Positions 54,876 through 63,549 are shown, counted from the stretch's first letter. The stretch is 64,000 bases of DNA from Paraclostridium tenue (GCF_039521565.1 NZ_BAAACP010000003.1:1-64000); one strand, 5' to 3'. The notes: a model not told the origin generated them from the letters alone. A program made the numbers and translations.

Positions 54876-55437
54876 AAAAAGATTTATAATTATATTTATA
54901 GTCTTTTTGTTATTAGTTTTAGGATGGGTATGTATTGAAAAAAAATTTGTATTAAAATTATTACATCCAAGATTTTATAAGGAATATGTTCAGACTTATT
55001 CTAAAGAATTTGATATTGATGAAAATCTAGTTTACAGTATAATGAAAGTAGAAAGTAAATTCAATAAAAAGGCCGTATCTAGAAGGAAAGCTAAAGGTTT
55101 GATGCAAATAAGTGATATGACACAAAAATGGGCAAAAGATGAGTTAAATTTAGAAAAAGTTGATATATTTGACCCACAAACAAATATAAAAATAGGTTGT
55201 TGGTATTTAAGTAAGTTATATAAGGAGTTTGATGACCTAGAATTGGTTATAGCAGCCTACAATGGAGGTTCAGGTAATGTAAATAAGTGGTTAAATAATA
55301 CAGAGTATAGTCATGATGGTAATAAATTACACAACATACCATTTAATGAAACTAAAAATTATTTAAAAAAAGTAAAAGAAAACTACTTAATTTACAAGGC
55401 ATTATATAGAGAGGAAGAATCAAATGAAAAAAATTAA
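54868..55437 (+). CDS. Membrane-anchored SLT-type lytic transglycosylase
   Basis: A 189-aa peptidoglycan-cleaving enzyme. One N-terminal membrane helix (FIIIFIVFLLLVLGWVCI) is followed by a Slt70-type catalytic domain: the catalytic Glu in SIMKVESKFNKKAVS, then KGLMQISDMTQKWA and LVIAAYNGGSGNVNKWL. The start is GTG at 54868 with AAGGAG upstream, overlapping coaE by 8 nt. It overlaps the next gene by 14 nt. Acting at the cell wall, it may open peptidoglycan for growth or for assembly of other structures. Confidence 0.9.
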   Translation: MNKKRFIIIFIVFLLLVLGWVCIEKKFVLKLLHPRFYKEYVQTYSKEFDIDENLVYSIMKVESKFNKKAVSRRKAKGLMQISDMTQKWAKDELNLEKVDIFDPQTNIKIGCWYLSKLYKEFDDLELVIAAYNGGSGNVNKWLNNTEYSHDGNKLHNIPFNETKNYLKKVKENYLIYKALYREEESNEKN

Positions 55438-57115
55438 GGTATTAACAATTATTATGATTATGATACTGGCTATTTCAGGATGTAATAAAGATAGTAATAA
55501 AGATAAAAATTCACAAAAATATGATACTACATCTAATAATTCAGAATATATACATTTATCAATGGTAAACCCTAAGACTATAAATCCTATAAATAATAAT
55601 GAACAATCGGTTGGATATATAATGGATTTAGTTTATGATAGTTTATTTACTATAGATAGTGATTATAATGTGGTGCCGCAATTAGTAGATAGTTATTCAA
55701 TATCGTCAGATGGCAAAAGTATAGATATAAAGTTAAAGGATGCTAAGTGGCATGATAAAAAACCTTTAACATCTGAAGATGTTGAATTTACTGTAAACTT
55801 AATAAAAAGATCAGAAACTAGTCCATATAAACCTTTAGTTGAGAATATAACATCAGTATCTACTATTGATAGTAAAAATTTAAAAATAAACCTTCAACAG
55901 CCATATGCTTTTTCAATAGATACTTTAATATTCCCTATAGTTAGTGAAAAACAGTTAAGTGGACTAAATAATAATGAATTAAATGATTATAAAAAAAACA
56001 TGGATGGAACAGGGCCGTATAAAATTGCAAAATTTGATGATAGATCTAATATGATACTTACTCTTAATGAAGATTATTATGATAAAGACAAAATAAAGGA
56101 TGCTAAAAAAGAAATAAATGTAATAATAGTACCAGATGAAGAAGCTCAAGTAGCTATGACTTTAGCATTATCAAGTGATATAACTAAAGTATCATTAAGT
56201 GATTTAAGTCAATTCCAAGCAAAACAGTTTAAAATAACAAATTATGAAGGTAGAGGTTATGAATACATAGTATTTAATTATGGAAATAATATTATGAATG
56301 ATATTAACTTTAGAAAAGCAATTGCACACGCTATAGATAGAAATAAAATTTTAAAAGAATCATATCTAGGTAAAGCATCTATGGTTAATTTTCCACTACA
56401 TTCAAAATCAAAGTATTATGACGATAGTATAAAATCATTAGATTATAGTATTAAAAAGTCAAAAGAATGTTTAAGTAAAATTGATATTGATAAACTAAAT
56501 AATATAGTTGATACAAAATCGGTTGATAAAAAAGAGGAAACTAATAAAAAACAAAATAAAAAAGATAACAAAGAAAACACAGATAAAAAAGAAGAAAAAA
56601 TAGATAAAGAACAAAAAGAAAATGAAAAGAAAAATAAAATAAAAGAAGAAATTGAAAGATTAAATTTAAAAATTCTTGTAAATAAAGAAAACAGGGAAAG
56701 AGTAAAATCAGCTTATATGATAAAAGAAAATTTAAACGATATAGGCATAAAATCTACAATAGTTGAACTTGAGGGAAATGAATTATCAAGTGCACTTGAT
56801 AAAAAAGAGTATGATTTAGCATTAATTGGATGGGAATTATCGCCTATACCTGATGCAACAGATGTAATTAATTATAGTGGATATACAGATGAAAAATTAA
56901 CAGGATATCTAAATTCTTTAAGAAATTCAAATAATGTAGATAATACTAAATCTATATATAAATCTATTCAAAAATATACTAGAGATAAAGTAGCTTTTAT
57001 AAGTTTAGCTATAACTGATAATTATCTAGTAACAAATAAAAGAGTAGAAGGTAATTTAAAACCTAATGATTTTGATATATATGAAGGTATTTATCATTTG
57101 AATTTAGAAAAATAA
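55424..57115 (+). CDS. Oligopeptide ABC transporter substrate-binding lipoprotein with charged insert
   Basis: A 563-aa family 5 solute-binding protein. Lipobox ILAISGC (Cys20) follows a hydrophobic signal. Family motifs: DLVYDSLFTIDSDYNVVPQL, KDAKWHDKKPLTSEDVEFTV and INFRKAIAHAIDRNKIL. Between about residues 360 and 410 an unusual run of Lys, Glu, Asn and Asp (KKEETNKKQNKKDNKENTDK and on) interrupts the domain, then the normal C-terminal lobe resumes (IKSTIVELEG, YDLALIGWELSPIPD). No permease or ATPase genes are next to it. GAGGAAG precedes the ATG. Confidence 0.87.
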   Translation: MKKIKVLTIIMIMILAISGCNKDSNKDKNSQKYDTTSNNSEYIHLSMVNPKTINPINNNEQSVGYIMDLVYDSLFTIDSDYNVVPQLVDSYSISSDGKSIDIKLKDAKWHDKKPLTSEDVEFTVNLIKRSETSPYKPLVENITSVSTIDSKNLKINLQQPYAFSIDTLIFPIVSEKQLSGLNNNELNDYKKNMDGTGPYKIAKFDDRSNMILTLNEDYYDKDKIKDAKKEINVIIVPDEEAQVAMTLALSSDITKVSLSDLSQFQAKQFKITNYEGRGYEYIVFNYGNNIMNDINFRKAIAHAIDRNKILKESYLGKASMVNFPLHSKSKYYDDSIKSLDYSIKKSKECLSKIDIDKLNNIVDTKSVDKKEETNKKQNKKDNKENTDKKEEKIDKEQKENEKKNKIKEEIERLNLKILVNKENRERVKSAYMIKENLNDIGIKSTIVELEGNELSSALDKKEYDLALIGWELSPIPDATDVINYSGYTDEKLTGYLNSLRNSNNVDNTKSIYKSIQKYTRDKVAFISLAITDNYLVTNKRVEGNLKPNDFDIYEGIYHLNLEK

Positions 57116-57136
57116 TAAACAAAAGGTGGTAATATT

Positions 57137-57349
57137 ATGAGAAAAAAATTATTAGTAGATGGTATGACTTGCATGAATTGTGTAAGACATTTAAAGGAAG
57201 CACTTCAAGAAGATATACAAGGGGTAAATGTAGTAGAAGTTAGTTTAGAAGGTAAGTATGCTTTAGTTGAAATTGATGAAACTGTATCAAAAGATATGAT
57301 AAAAGAAGTTGTAGAAGATTTAGGATATGAATTAAAAGGAATAGAATAA
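57137..57349 (+). CDS. CopZ-like heavy-metal-binding protein
   Basis: A 70-aa HMA-domain protein with the metal-binding motif GMTCMNCVRHL (CxxC) in the first loop and the usual beta-alpha-beta-beta-alpha-beta layout. Such proteins pass Cu(I) to P-type ATPases, but no ATPase gene is in the window. It lies 21 nt after the binding-protein gene, with AAGGTGG upstream. Confidence 0.88.
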   Translation: MRKKLLVDGMTCMNCVRHLKEALQEDIQGVNVVEVSLEGKYALVEIDETVSKDMIKEVVEDLGYELKGIE

Positions 57350-57350
57350 T

Positions 57351-57388
57351 AAATAAAAATACCAGTAATTTTACTGGTATTTTTATTT
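57351..57388. terminator. Bidirectional terminator between the metal chaperone gene and arginase
   Basis: Mirror arms of 18 nt (57351-57368 and 57371-57388) around ACCAGTAA/TTACTGGT, with A/T tracts at both ends, between converging genes. Confidence 0.85.
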
Positions 57389-58289
57389 ATTTCAAATTTT
57401 TAAATATAGTATCTATTAAATCCATTGCTATATCAGTAGTGGTATCATTTATATCCAACATAGGATTAAGCTCAACTAAATCCATAGATTTTACTAAACC
57501 AGATTTAGCTAACTCAGATAGTAAATATTTTGATTCATTAACAGTAAGTCCATTATCAACCCTGGTACCTGTTCCAGGAACAAATTTAGAGTCAATAAAG
57601 TCTAAGTCAAAGCTTATGTGAATAGCATTTATATCTTTACTATGTATACTATCTAAAATATCATTTATTATTGTGTCTAGGCCTTTTTTAGATAAATCTT
57701 GAGGATAATACATATTCATATCAGTGTTTTTGATAAACTCTTTTTCTCCAAAGTCTATATCACGTCCACCTATATGATATACATTATTTTCCTTAACTTT
57801 TGTATCTTTATAATATAAATCTTTAAGTTTATTATGTCCATATCCCATTAAAGAAGCTAATGGCATCCCGTGAACATTTTTTGATTCAGATGTTTCAAAT
57901 GTATTAATATCACCATGTGCATCAAACCATACTATAGCAAATTTTTTATTAAAAAATTTACTAACACCAGAAATACTTCCAAGAGCGATGGAATGATCTC
58001 CACCAATTATTAGTGGAAAGCAGTTAGAAGCTAAAGAGCAATTAACTACATGTGCAAGGTTGTTATTTATTTCAACTAATGTTTCGAAGTATTTCATATC
58101 AGGATTTGAAGTTAATTTTTCATTTTCATTAACTTCTTTTACGTATATGTTACCAATATCAAATACATTGTGCTTGTATTGTTTGATTTTAGAAACTAGC
58201 CCTTTTTCACGCAGTTTGTCTGGACCAAGTTGAGGTCCTAACTTATCACATCCATAAAAAGTAGGTACACCTATAATATTTATATTCAT
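57387..58289 (-). CDS. rocF: Arginase
   Basis: A 300-aa dimanganese ureohydrolase. Metal motifs: GGDHSIALGSISG (His), VWFDAHGDIN (Asp, His, Asp) and ISFDLDFIDSKFVPGTGT (Asp, Asp). Length, N-terminal IIGVPTFYGCDKLGP and the NVHGMPLASLMG loop favour arginase (arginine to ornithine plus urea) over agmatinase or formiminoglutamase. The last is also unlikely because the hut operon here uses the formiminotransferase route. GGAGGGG precedes the ATG. Monocistronic. Confidence 0.9.
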   Translation of the reverse strand: MNINIIGVPTFYGCDKLGPQLGPDKLREKGLVSKIKQYKHNVFDIGNIYVKEVNENEKLTSNPDMKYFETLVEINNNLAHVVNCSLASNCFPLIIGGDHSIALGSISGVSKFFNKKFAIVWFDAHGDINTFETSESKNVHGMPLASLMGYGHNKLKDLYYKDTKVKENNVYHIGGRDIDFGEKEFIKNTDMNMYYPQDLSKKGLDTIINDILDSIHSKDINAIHISFDLDFIDSKFVPGTGTRVDNGLTVNESKYLLSELAKSGLVKSMDLVELNPMLDINDTTTDIAMDLIDTIFKNLK

Positions 58290-58379
58290 GATTTCCCCTC
58301 CTGTTTAGTATAATCTCGTCTCTACTAATATTTTAGCACAATAATCTTTTTAAATTTATAAAATATAAAAATAAAAAAA

Positions 58380-58629
58380 AGACTTCTATTGGGGGAAATA
58401 ATAGAAGTCTAAAATGGGGAGATTGAGTATGTTTGATTTACATTTATAGTATTTGCTAAATTAGAAAATATATACGTAATTTATAAAAATAATTAAGAAA
58501 GAAATTTTAATAAAAAATAATATAACATAAAATTAAAACATAATATTAAATATGAGGTTTTACAATCTTTATATTAAAACCTCATATGAAGTCACTTTTA
58601 TATATTCAAAGAATATAATAAAAGTAACT
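58380..58629. other. Structured intergenic region upstream of the 58644 gene
   Basis: The 354-bp gap between arginase and the 58644 gene has three strong hairpins and no convincing gene. (1) 58380-58390 pairs perfectly with 58400-58410 around a loop containing five Gs, and a four-G run follows at 58416-58419. (2) 58550-58562 pairs perfectly with 58575-58587. (3) 58594-58607 pairs with 58611-58625 with a single bulged A, extended by GAC/ACT-side pairs to 58590-58629, and ends one base before the AAGGGGGG ribosome binding site. The first resembles the element at 17498. This may be a small RNA plus a regulated 5' leader. Confidence 0.45.
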
Positions 58630-58643
58630 AAAGGGGGGATATC

Positions 58644-59252
58644 ATGGAATCTAGAGAGTATAATGAAGATTTAAGAAAAATTATACTTGATATGACCCAA
58701 GAAGAACTTCAAAGATCTGCATCTAATAAAGGTGCAATGAGATATATTGAAGGCAAAGTAAATTCAGTCATAGATGATAGCTTAAATGAATTTAATGAAG
58801 AATCATTAGATATACAAAGATATAAGAAGATTATAAAAAAAGGATCATATCAAGAAAGTTTTAATGATATAGGAAAGTTAATAAAAAATGAAGAGATATT
58901 TAAATCCAAATTAGAACTTATAAAATTTGCTAAATATTTAAATCTAGAAGTTTATAAAAAACAATCATACAAATCAATATTAAAACAAATTGCAAATCAT
59001 ATATATTTAAATAAAGATTATTATAATAAAAAGTATGTATATTACTTTAAAGATGATAATGATTATGTACTTGAACCTGAGAATATAAAAAAACACTTAA
59101 TTGAAGAGTATAGATCTAGAGCTAGAAATGATATGGAGTCTATTGCAAGAATACTAAATATAGAAACTAATGAAGGAGAAGGTGCAGAAGATATTAGAAA
59201 AAAAGTTATAAACTGCATAATTAAGGATAAACTAAGTAAAATTAAACATTAA
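58644..59252 (+). CDS. Protein of unknown function (202 aa)
   Basis: Unrecognised. A soluble, mostly helical, Lys/Glu/Asn/Tyr-rich protein without signal peptide or membrane helix. It has a basic-aromatic middle (HIYLNKDYYNKKYVYYFKDD) and a C-terminal region rich in charged helices (EEYRSRARNDMESIARILNI). AAAGGGGGGAT precedes the ATG. A long hairpin abuts that site, so translation may be controlled by leader structure. It has its own terminator. Confidence 0.7.
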   Translation: MESREYNEDLRKIILDMTQEELQRSASNKGAMRYIEGKVNSVIDDSLNEFNEESLDIQRYKKIIKKGSYQESFNDIGKLIKNEEIFKSKLELIKFAKYLNLEVYKKQSYKSILKQIANHIYLNKDYYNKKYVYYFKDDNDYVLEPENIKKHLIEEYRSRARNDMESIARILNIETNEGEGAEDIRKKVINCIIKDKLSKIKH

Positions 59253-59281
59253 GGCGCTAGAATTTAGCGTCTTAATTTTTT
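59249..59281 (+). terminator. Terminator of the 58644 gene
   Basis: TTAAGGCGCTA (59249-59259) pairs with TAGCGTCTTAA (59265-59275) with one G-U pair, and a T-run follows. Confidence 0.8.
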
Positions 59282-59327
59282 CGACAGTAAATCACTAGAT
59301 TTTGATAAGTCAGGAGATGATTATAAA

Positions 59328-60080
59328 GTGTTAAAAAAGGTAGGAGTTATATTAATAATAATTATTATCATTATAGCAAGCTGCTTTTTTGAAATAGATA
59401 AATTTACTCCTAAAAAAGAAGTAAAGGTAGTTAGTTATAATATACATAGTGGATTAAATGAAGATATGTTTCCTAGCTTATTTGATATAATCGATTTTTT
59501 AAGAATAGAAAATGCAGATATAATATGTTTACAAGAAGTTAATGAGTCAGCAAAAGCAGGATTTCAAGTAAGTAGTTTAAAAGAAGATTTAGAAATGTAT
59601 TCACATTTTGGAGCAAATGTAGTAAAACTAGGGTCAAATTATGGACTTGCAACATACTCTAAATATAAAATAATAAGTCAAGATCATATATATCTTAGCA
59701 GTCAGACAGAACAAAGAGGAATGTTACATACAGTAGTAAGACTTGGATTTGGAAGAAAGTTAAATATTATAAATTTACATTTGGGGTTGAGTGAAAAAGA
59801 AAGAGAAAAGCAATTAGATGAAGTAGAACAATTTGTAAAAACTTTAGATAGTCCATATATAGTTACAGGAGATTTTAATCAAAGTAATATTAAAATAAAT
59901 AAAGAAGTATTTAAAGATGTTGCACTACAATTTAACAAAGACAATGTATTAACATATGCAACGTCACTTGATAGAATTGACTATATGCTTGTTTCGCCAG
60001 ATATTGAAATTGACTATTACGATGTTTTAATAAAAAATATGTCAGATCATTTTCCGATAGTAGCCAAATTGAAAATATAG
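59328..60080 (+). CDS. Exported endonuclease/exonuclease/phosphatase family protein
   Basis: A 250-aa EEP-superfamily hydrolase (DNase I / sphingomyelinase / phosphatase fold). Motifs: VVSYNIHSGLNEDM, ADIICLQEVNES (catalytic Glu), NLHLGLSEKE, VTGDFNQS and the C-terminal SDHFPIVAKL (Asp-His). An N-terminal hydrophobic stretch (VGVILIIIIIIIASCFF) shows that it is exported, and IASC could serve as a lipobox. The start is GTG at 59328 with AGGAGATGA upstream. The substrate (nucleic acid, phospholipid or other phosphoester) cannot be told. Confidence 0.85.
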   Translation: MLKKVGVILIIIIIIIASCFFEIDKFTPKKEVKVVSYNIHSGLNEDMFPSLFDIIDFLRIENADIICLQEVNESAKAGFQVSSLKEDLEMYSHFGANVVKLGSNYGLATYSKYKIISQDHIYLSSQTEQRGMLHTVVRLGFGRKLNIINLHLGLSEKEREKQLDEVEQFVKTLDSPYIVTGDFNQSNIKINKEVFKDVALQFNKDNVLTYATSLDRIDYMLVSPDIEIDYYDVLIKNMSDHFPIVAKLKI

Positions 60081-60142
60081 GAATAAATATATTTTAAATG
60101 AATATATATTTAGTAAATATATTTATATGGGGGGACAAACTA

Positions 60143-61042
60143 ATGAATAAAAGAAGAAATATATATAGAGGTATTAATAAAAGAAGAAATAATGTGGCTA
60201 AGGGATTTACTTTAGGACTAGTTATAGTTGGTATAGCCGGGGGAGTTATGTTCATAAAATCTAAAGATTTTAGTTTATCTGAAAAAATAAATAACTTAAA
60301 TTTCTTTGATAAAAAAGAATCAAAAATTCAAGAGTTTTCTTATAATGATTTAATAGATAAATCTGATGAAAACAAAAGTAAAGAAACTGCATCGGCAGTT
60401 AAAAGCGAAAATTCTAAATTAGCTACTGTGTCAAACTGGGATATGTACTCAATTCAAATAGCAGCAATAGATAATAAAGAAGAACTAAATAAAATAAAAG
60501 ATAAACTAAATGAACTAAAAATTCCTTTTTCAATTGTAGATATAGATAATGTAAAAAAAGTTCAAACCTCCATATCATTTAAAGAAGAAGAAAGTAGAAA
60601 ACAATTAGAGAATATAAAAAAAGATTTCTCAGATGCATTTATAAGTAAATTAGAAGTTCCATTATTAAGTTTAGAATATACAGAAAAATATGCATATGTA
60701 GAAGATATATGTAATGATTTAAATGAATTAATAAATAACTTTAAAGAAGAATCAAGTTTTTGGGATAAAAGTGAAAGTGATATAAATAAAGCAAATTATA
60801 AAAATATAATAAAAAATAAATTAGAGGTTTTAGGAAAACTTGAAAAACATACAAAGAAAATAGATTATAAAGGCATGAAAGGATTTAAGGAAAACTTAAC
60901 TGTGTATATAAAATCAGTAAGAGATAAATCAAATGAAAGTTTAAAAAATGTAGAAAAAGATCAATACTATATAAGTAAAAGCTTATTTATGTCATCTATG
61001 CAAGAATATTATAGTTTTGTTAATTCTATAAAAACTATTTAA
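60143..61042 (+). CDS. Membrane-anchored SPOR-like domain protein
   Basis: A 299-aa protein with a short basic cytoplasmic tail (MNKRRNIYRGINKRRNN), one membrane helix (GFTLGLVIVGIAGGVMFI) and an extracytoplasmic part. Residues about 100-175 look like a SPOR peptidoglycan-binding domain (MYSIQIAAIDNKEELNKIKD ... IPFSIVDIDNVKKVQTSISF), followed by a helical region. The ATG at 60143 has GGGGGGAC upstream; the longer frame from 60098 does not. SPOR domains target septal or remodelled peptidoglycan, so a role in division or sporulation is possible. Confidence 0.75.
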   Translation: MNKRRNIYRGINKRRNNVAKGFTLGLVIVGIAGGVMFIKSKDFSLSEKINNLNFFDKKESKIQEFSYNDLIDKSDENKSKETASAVKSENSKLATVSNWDMYSIQIAAIDNKEELNKIKDKLNELKIPFSIVDIDNVKKVQTSISFKEEESRKQLENIKKDFSDAFISKLEVPLLSLEYTEKYAYVEDICNDLNELINNFKEESSFWDKSESDINKANYKNIIKNKLEVLGKLEKHTKKIDYKGMKGFKENLTVYIKSVRDKSNESLKNVEKDQYYISKSLFMSSMQEYYSFVNSIKTI

Positions 61043-61067
61043 AAAGTTGTTATTTAACAACTTTTTT
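61041..61067 (+). terminator. Terminator of the SPOR-like gene
   Basis: AAAAAGTTGTTA (61041-61052) pairs with TAACAACTTTTT (61055-61066). Confidence 0.85.
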
Positions 61068-61131
61068 ATTTTTACATAATTAAAAAATAAGTCACAAAAA
61101 GTTGGAATTTGTTTTAAAATAAGATATTTTT

Positions 61132-61177
61132 TTAACGATAGTTAATATTTTACAATTGTTATAGTATACTTATATTA
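61132..61177 (+). promoter_or_regulatory. Promoter of the rnf operon with an upstream inverted repeat
   Basis: TTTACA (61149-61154) and TATATT (61171-61176) with 16 nt between them form a plausible sigma-A promoter about 35 nt before rnfC. TTAAC-GATA-GTTAA (61132-61145), an inverted repeat, sits directly upstream of the -35 and could bind a regulator. Confidence 0.45.
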
Positions 61178-61214
61178 GAAAAAAGTTTAAATTAAGTTAT
61201 AAGGGGGTAAAATA

Positions 61215-62552
61215 ATGAAGCTCTTAACCTTCAAAGGAGGGATACATCCTCCGTATAGAAAAGAGTATACAAATAATAAGGCATTAGAAAAAGCTAATGA
61301 TCCTAAAGTCGTATATATTTCTATGCAACAGCATATAGGTGCTCCAGCTAAACCTATAGTAAACGTAGGAGATGAAGTGAAAGTAGGGGAAAAGATTGGT
61401 CAGATGCAAGGGTTTGTATCTGCAAATATTCACTCATCTATATCTGGAAAAGTAATCTCTATAAAAGATGTAGAGGTACCTGGAGGAATAAGTACGTGTG
61501 TAGTTGTGGAAAATGATTTCCAAAACTCTATTCATGAAAGCGTTAAACCAAAAGGGAGTTTAGATGACCTAGAAAAAGAAGAAATAGTAGAAATTATTAA
61601 AGAAGCAGGAATCGTTGGTATGGGAGGAGCAACATTTCCAACGCATGTAAAAATATCTCCGCCACCAGACAAGAAAATAGATTTTGTAATATTAAATGGC
61701 GCAGAATGTGAACCATATTTAACAGCAGACCATAGGTTAATGGTTGAAAATCCAGAAGATGTTGTATTTGGATTAAGAGTCCTTATGAAAGCACTAGGTG
61801 TGAGAAAAGGTTATATTGGCATAGAGGTAAATAAGCCAGATGCTATAGATGCGATATCAAAAATAACTAAAGATTATAATGATATAGAAGTTGTAGAACT
61901 TGAGGTTAAATATCCCCAGGGTGCAGAGAAGCAACTTATTTATGCATGTACAAAAAGGGAAGTTCCATCAGGGGGTTTACCGATGGATGCAGGAGCTGTA
62001 GTTAATAATGTGGGAACGGCTGCTCAGATAGCTAAAACTATAAAAACAGGCATGCCACTTATAGAAAGGATAACAACTATAACTGGAAGTTGTATACAAG
62101 AACCAAAAAATCTTGTAACTAAAGTGGGAACACTTTTCTCAGAAATTATAGATCAGTGTGGTGGATTTAATAAAGAGAAAGAACTAGGAAAAGTTATAAT
62201 GGGTGGACCTATGATGGGAATAGCTCAGCATACAATAAACATACCTACAAATAAAGGCACATCAGGAATATTATGTCTAGATAAAATCGAAGCAAGAACT
62301 CCTAAACCTAAAAATTGTTTAAGATGTGGGAAATGTCTAGATGTATGTCCAGCATTTTTACAACCATTGTACATAAGTGCATATAGTATAAAAGGTGATT
62401 ATGAATCATCTGAAAAGTATAAAGCATTAGATTGTATAGAGTGTGGATCTTGTTCATTTATTTGCCCAGCAAGAAGACCTCTACTTCAATCAATTAGGGT
62501 AGCTAAAAAAGAAATAATTTCATTAAAAAGAAAACAATCAATGAGTAAATAA
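61215..62552 (+). CDS. rnfC: Rnf electron transport complex subunit C
   Basis: RnfC, 445 aa, is the peripheral NADH-site subunit of the Rnf complex, which moves electrons from reduced ferredoxin to NAD and pumps Na+ or H+. Hallmarks: FKGGIHPPYRKE at the N terminus, GIVGMGGATFPTHVKI (NAD/FMN region), LNGAECEPYLTADHRLM, and two C-terminal 4Fe-4S motifs CLRCGKCLDVCPAF and CIECGSCSFICPAR. AAGGGGGTAA precedes the ATG. It is the first gene of the operon, with rnfD 13 nt downstream. Confidence 0.96.
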   Translation: MKLLTFKGGIHPPYRKEYTNNKALEKANDPKVVYISMQQHIGAPAKPIVNVGDEVKVGEKIGQMQGFVSANIHSSISGKVISIKDVEVPGGISTCVVVENDFQNSIHESVKPKGSLDDLEKEEIVEIIKEAGIVGMGGATFPTHVKISPPPDKKIDFVILNGAECEPYLTADHRLMVENPEDVVFGLRVLMKALGVRKGYIGIEVNKPDAIDAISKITKDYNDIEVVELEVKYPQGAEKQLIYACTKREVPSGGLPMDAGAVVNNVGTAAQIAKTIKTGMPLIERITTITGSCIQEPKNLVTKVGTLFSEIIDQCGGFNKEKELGKVIMGGPMMGIAQHTINIPTNKGTSGILCLDKIEARTPKPKNCLRCGKCLDVCPAFLQPLYISAYSIKGDYESSEKYKALDCIECGSCSFICPARRPLLQSIRVAKKEIISLKRKQSMSK

Positions 62553-62565
62553 GTTAGGGGGAAAT

Positions 62566-63549
62566 ATGATGGATAACAAACTAATAGTGTCATCTTCTCC
62601 ACATGTGAGAAGTAATGAAGATACATCATATATAATGAAGCAAGTCATAATAGCTCTTTTGCCAGCTGCATTAGCAGGGATATACTTTTTTAGACTAAGT
62701 GCTATAAATGTAATGTTTTGGTGTATATTAGGATCAGTAGGATTTGAGTGGTTATATCAAAAGCTAAGCAAAAAAGAATCGGCAATAGATGATTTTTCAG
62801 CAGTTGTAACAGGACTATTACTTGCATTTAATGTACCAGCATCTCTTCCTTGGTGGATGTGTTTAGCAGGTGCGGCATTTGCAATAATAGTAGTAAAGAT
62901 GGTGTTTGGGGGAATTGGTAATAACTTTGTAAACCCTGCTTTAGCAGCTAGGGCATTTTTATTAGCATCATTTCCAGTAGCTATGACTGCTTGGACAAAA
63001 ACTGGTGTAAATTGGGTTAGTTCAGGAAGTATAGATGCTGTAACTACAGCTACACCACTATCTTTTTTAAAGGCAGGACCACAAGGTATACAAACTTTAA
63101 CTGATAGTGGAACAGGATTATTTGATATGTTTATTGGTAATATAGGTGGTACCATAGGTGAGACTTCAGCGATACTCCTTATACTAGGCGGATTATATTT
63201 AATGTATAAAGGTATAATAAATTACGTTATACCTGTATTTTATATAGGGACTGTAGCAGTATTAATGTTTATATTAGGTGGATTTAATATTGAATTTGCT
63301 ATGTACCAAATGGTAGCAGGAGGACTTATGTTAGGGGCATTTTTCATGTTAACAGATTATACTACATCACCTATGACTAAAAAAGGCCAAATTATATATG
63401 CTATTATAGCTGGTGTTATAACAACAGTTATAAGACTTTATGGAGGATATCCAGAAGGAGTATCTTATTCTATATTATTTGTAAATGTAATGACACCTCT
63501 TATAGATAAATACACAAAAACTAAAGTATTTGGGGAGGTGGAGAAATAA
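62566..63549 (+). CDS. rnfD: Rnf electron transport complex subunit D
   Basis: RnfD, 327 aa, is an integral membrane subunit with about 9-10 helices and a covalently bound FMN. The flavinylation motif is seen as TTATPLSF near residue 162 (Thr attachment). GNNFVNPALAARAFLLASFP and FFMLTDYTTSPMTKKGQ are family signatures. AGGGGGAAAT precedes the ATG; the second ATG three bases later is an equal alternative. It abuts rnfG. Confidence 0.95.
   Translation: MMDNKLIVSSSPHVRSNEDTSYIMKQVIIALLPAALAGIYFFRLSAINVMFWCILGSVGFEWLYQKLSKKESAIDDFSAVVTGLLLAFNVPASLPWWMCLAGAAFAIIVVKMVFGGIGNNFVNPALAARAFLLASFPVAMTAWTKTGVNWVSSGSIDAVTTATPLSFLKAGPQGIQTLTDSGTGLFDMFIGNIGGTIGETSAILLILGGLYLMYKGIINYVIPVFYIGTVAVLMFILGGFNIEFAMYQMVAGGLMLGAFFMLTDYTTSPMTKKGQIIYAIIAGVITTVIRLYGGYPEGVSYSILFVNVMTPLIDKYTKTKVFGEVEK

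Noticed and set aside
58414..58449. Very short frame (11 codons) after the G-run hairpin at 58380
   Set aside because: Too short to support as a gene; no matching frame in the related element at 17498.
61041..61066. TTGTTA...TAACAA resembling a Rex site upstream of rnf
   Set aside because: It has only a 2-nt spacer, overlaps the stop of the preceding gene and ends in a T-run, so it is a terminator.
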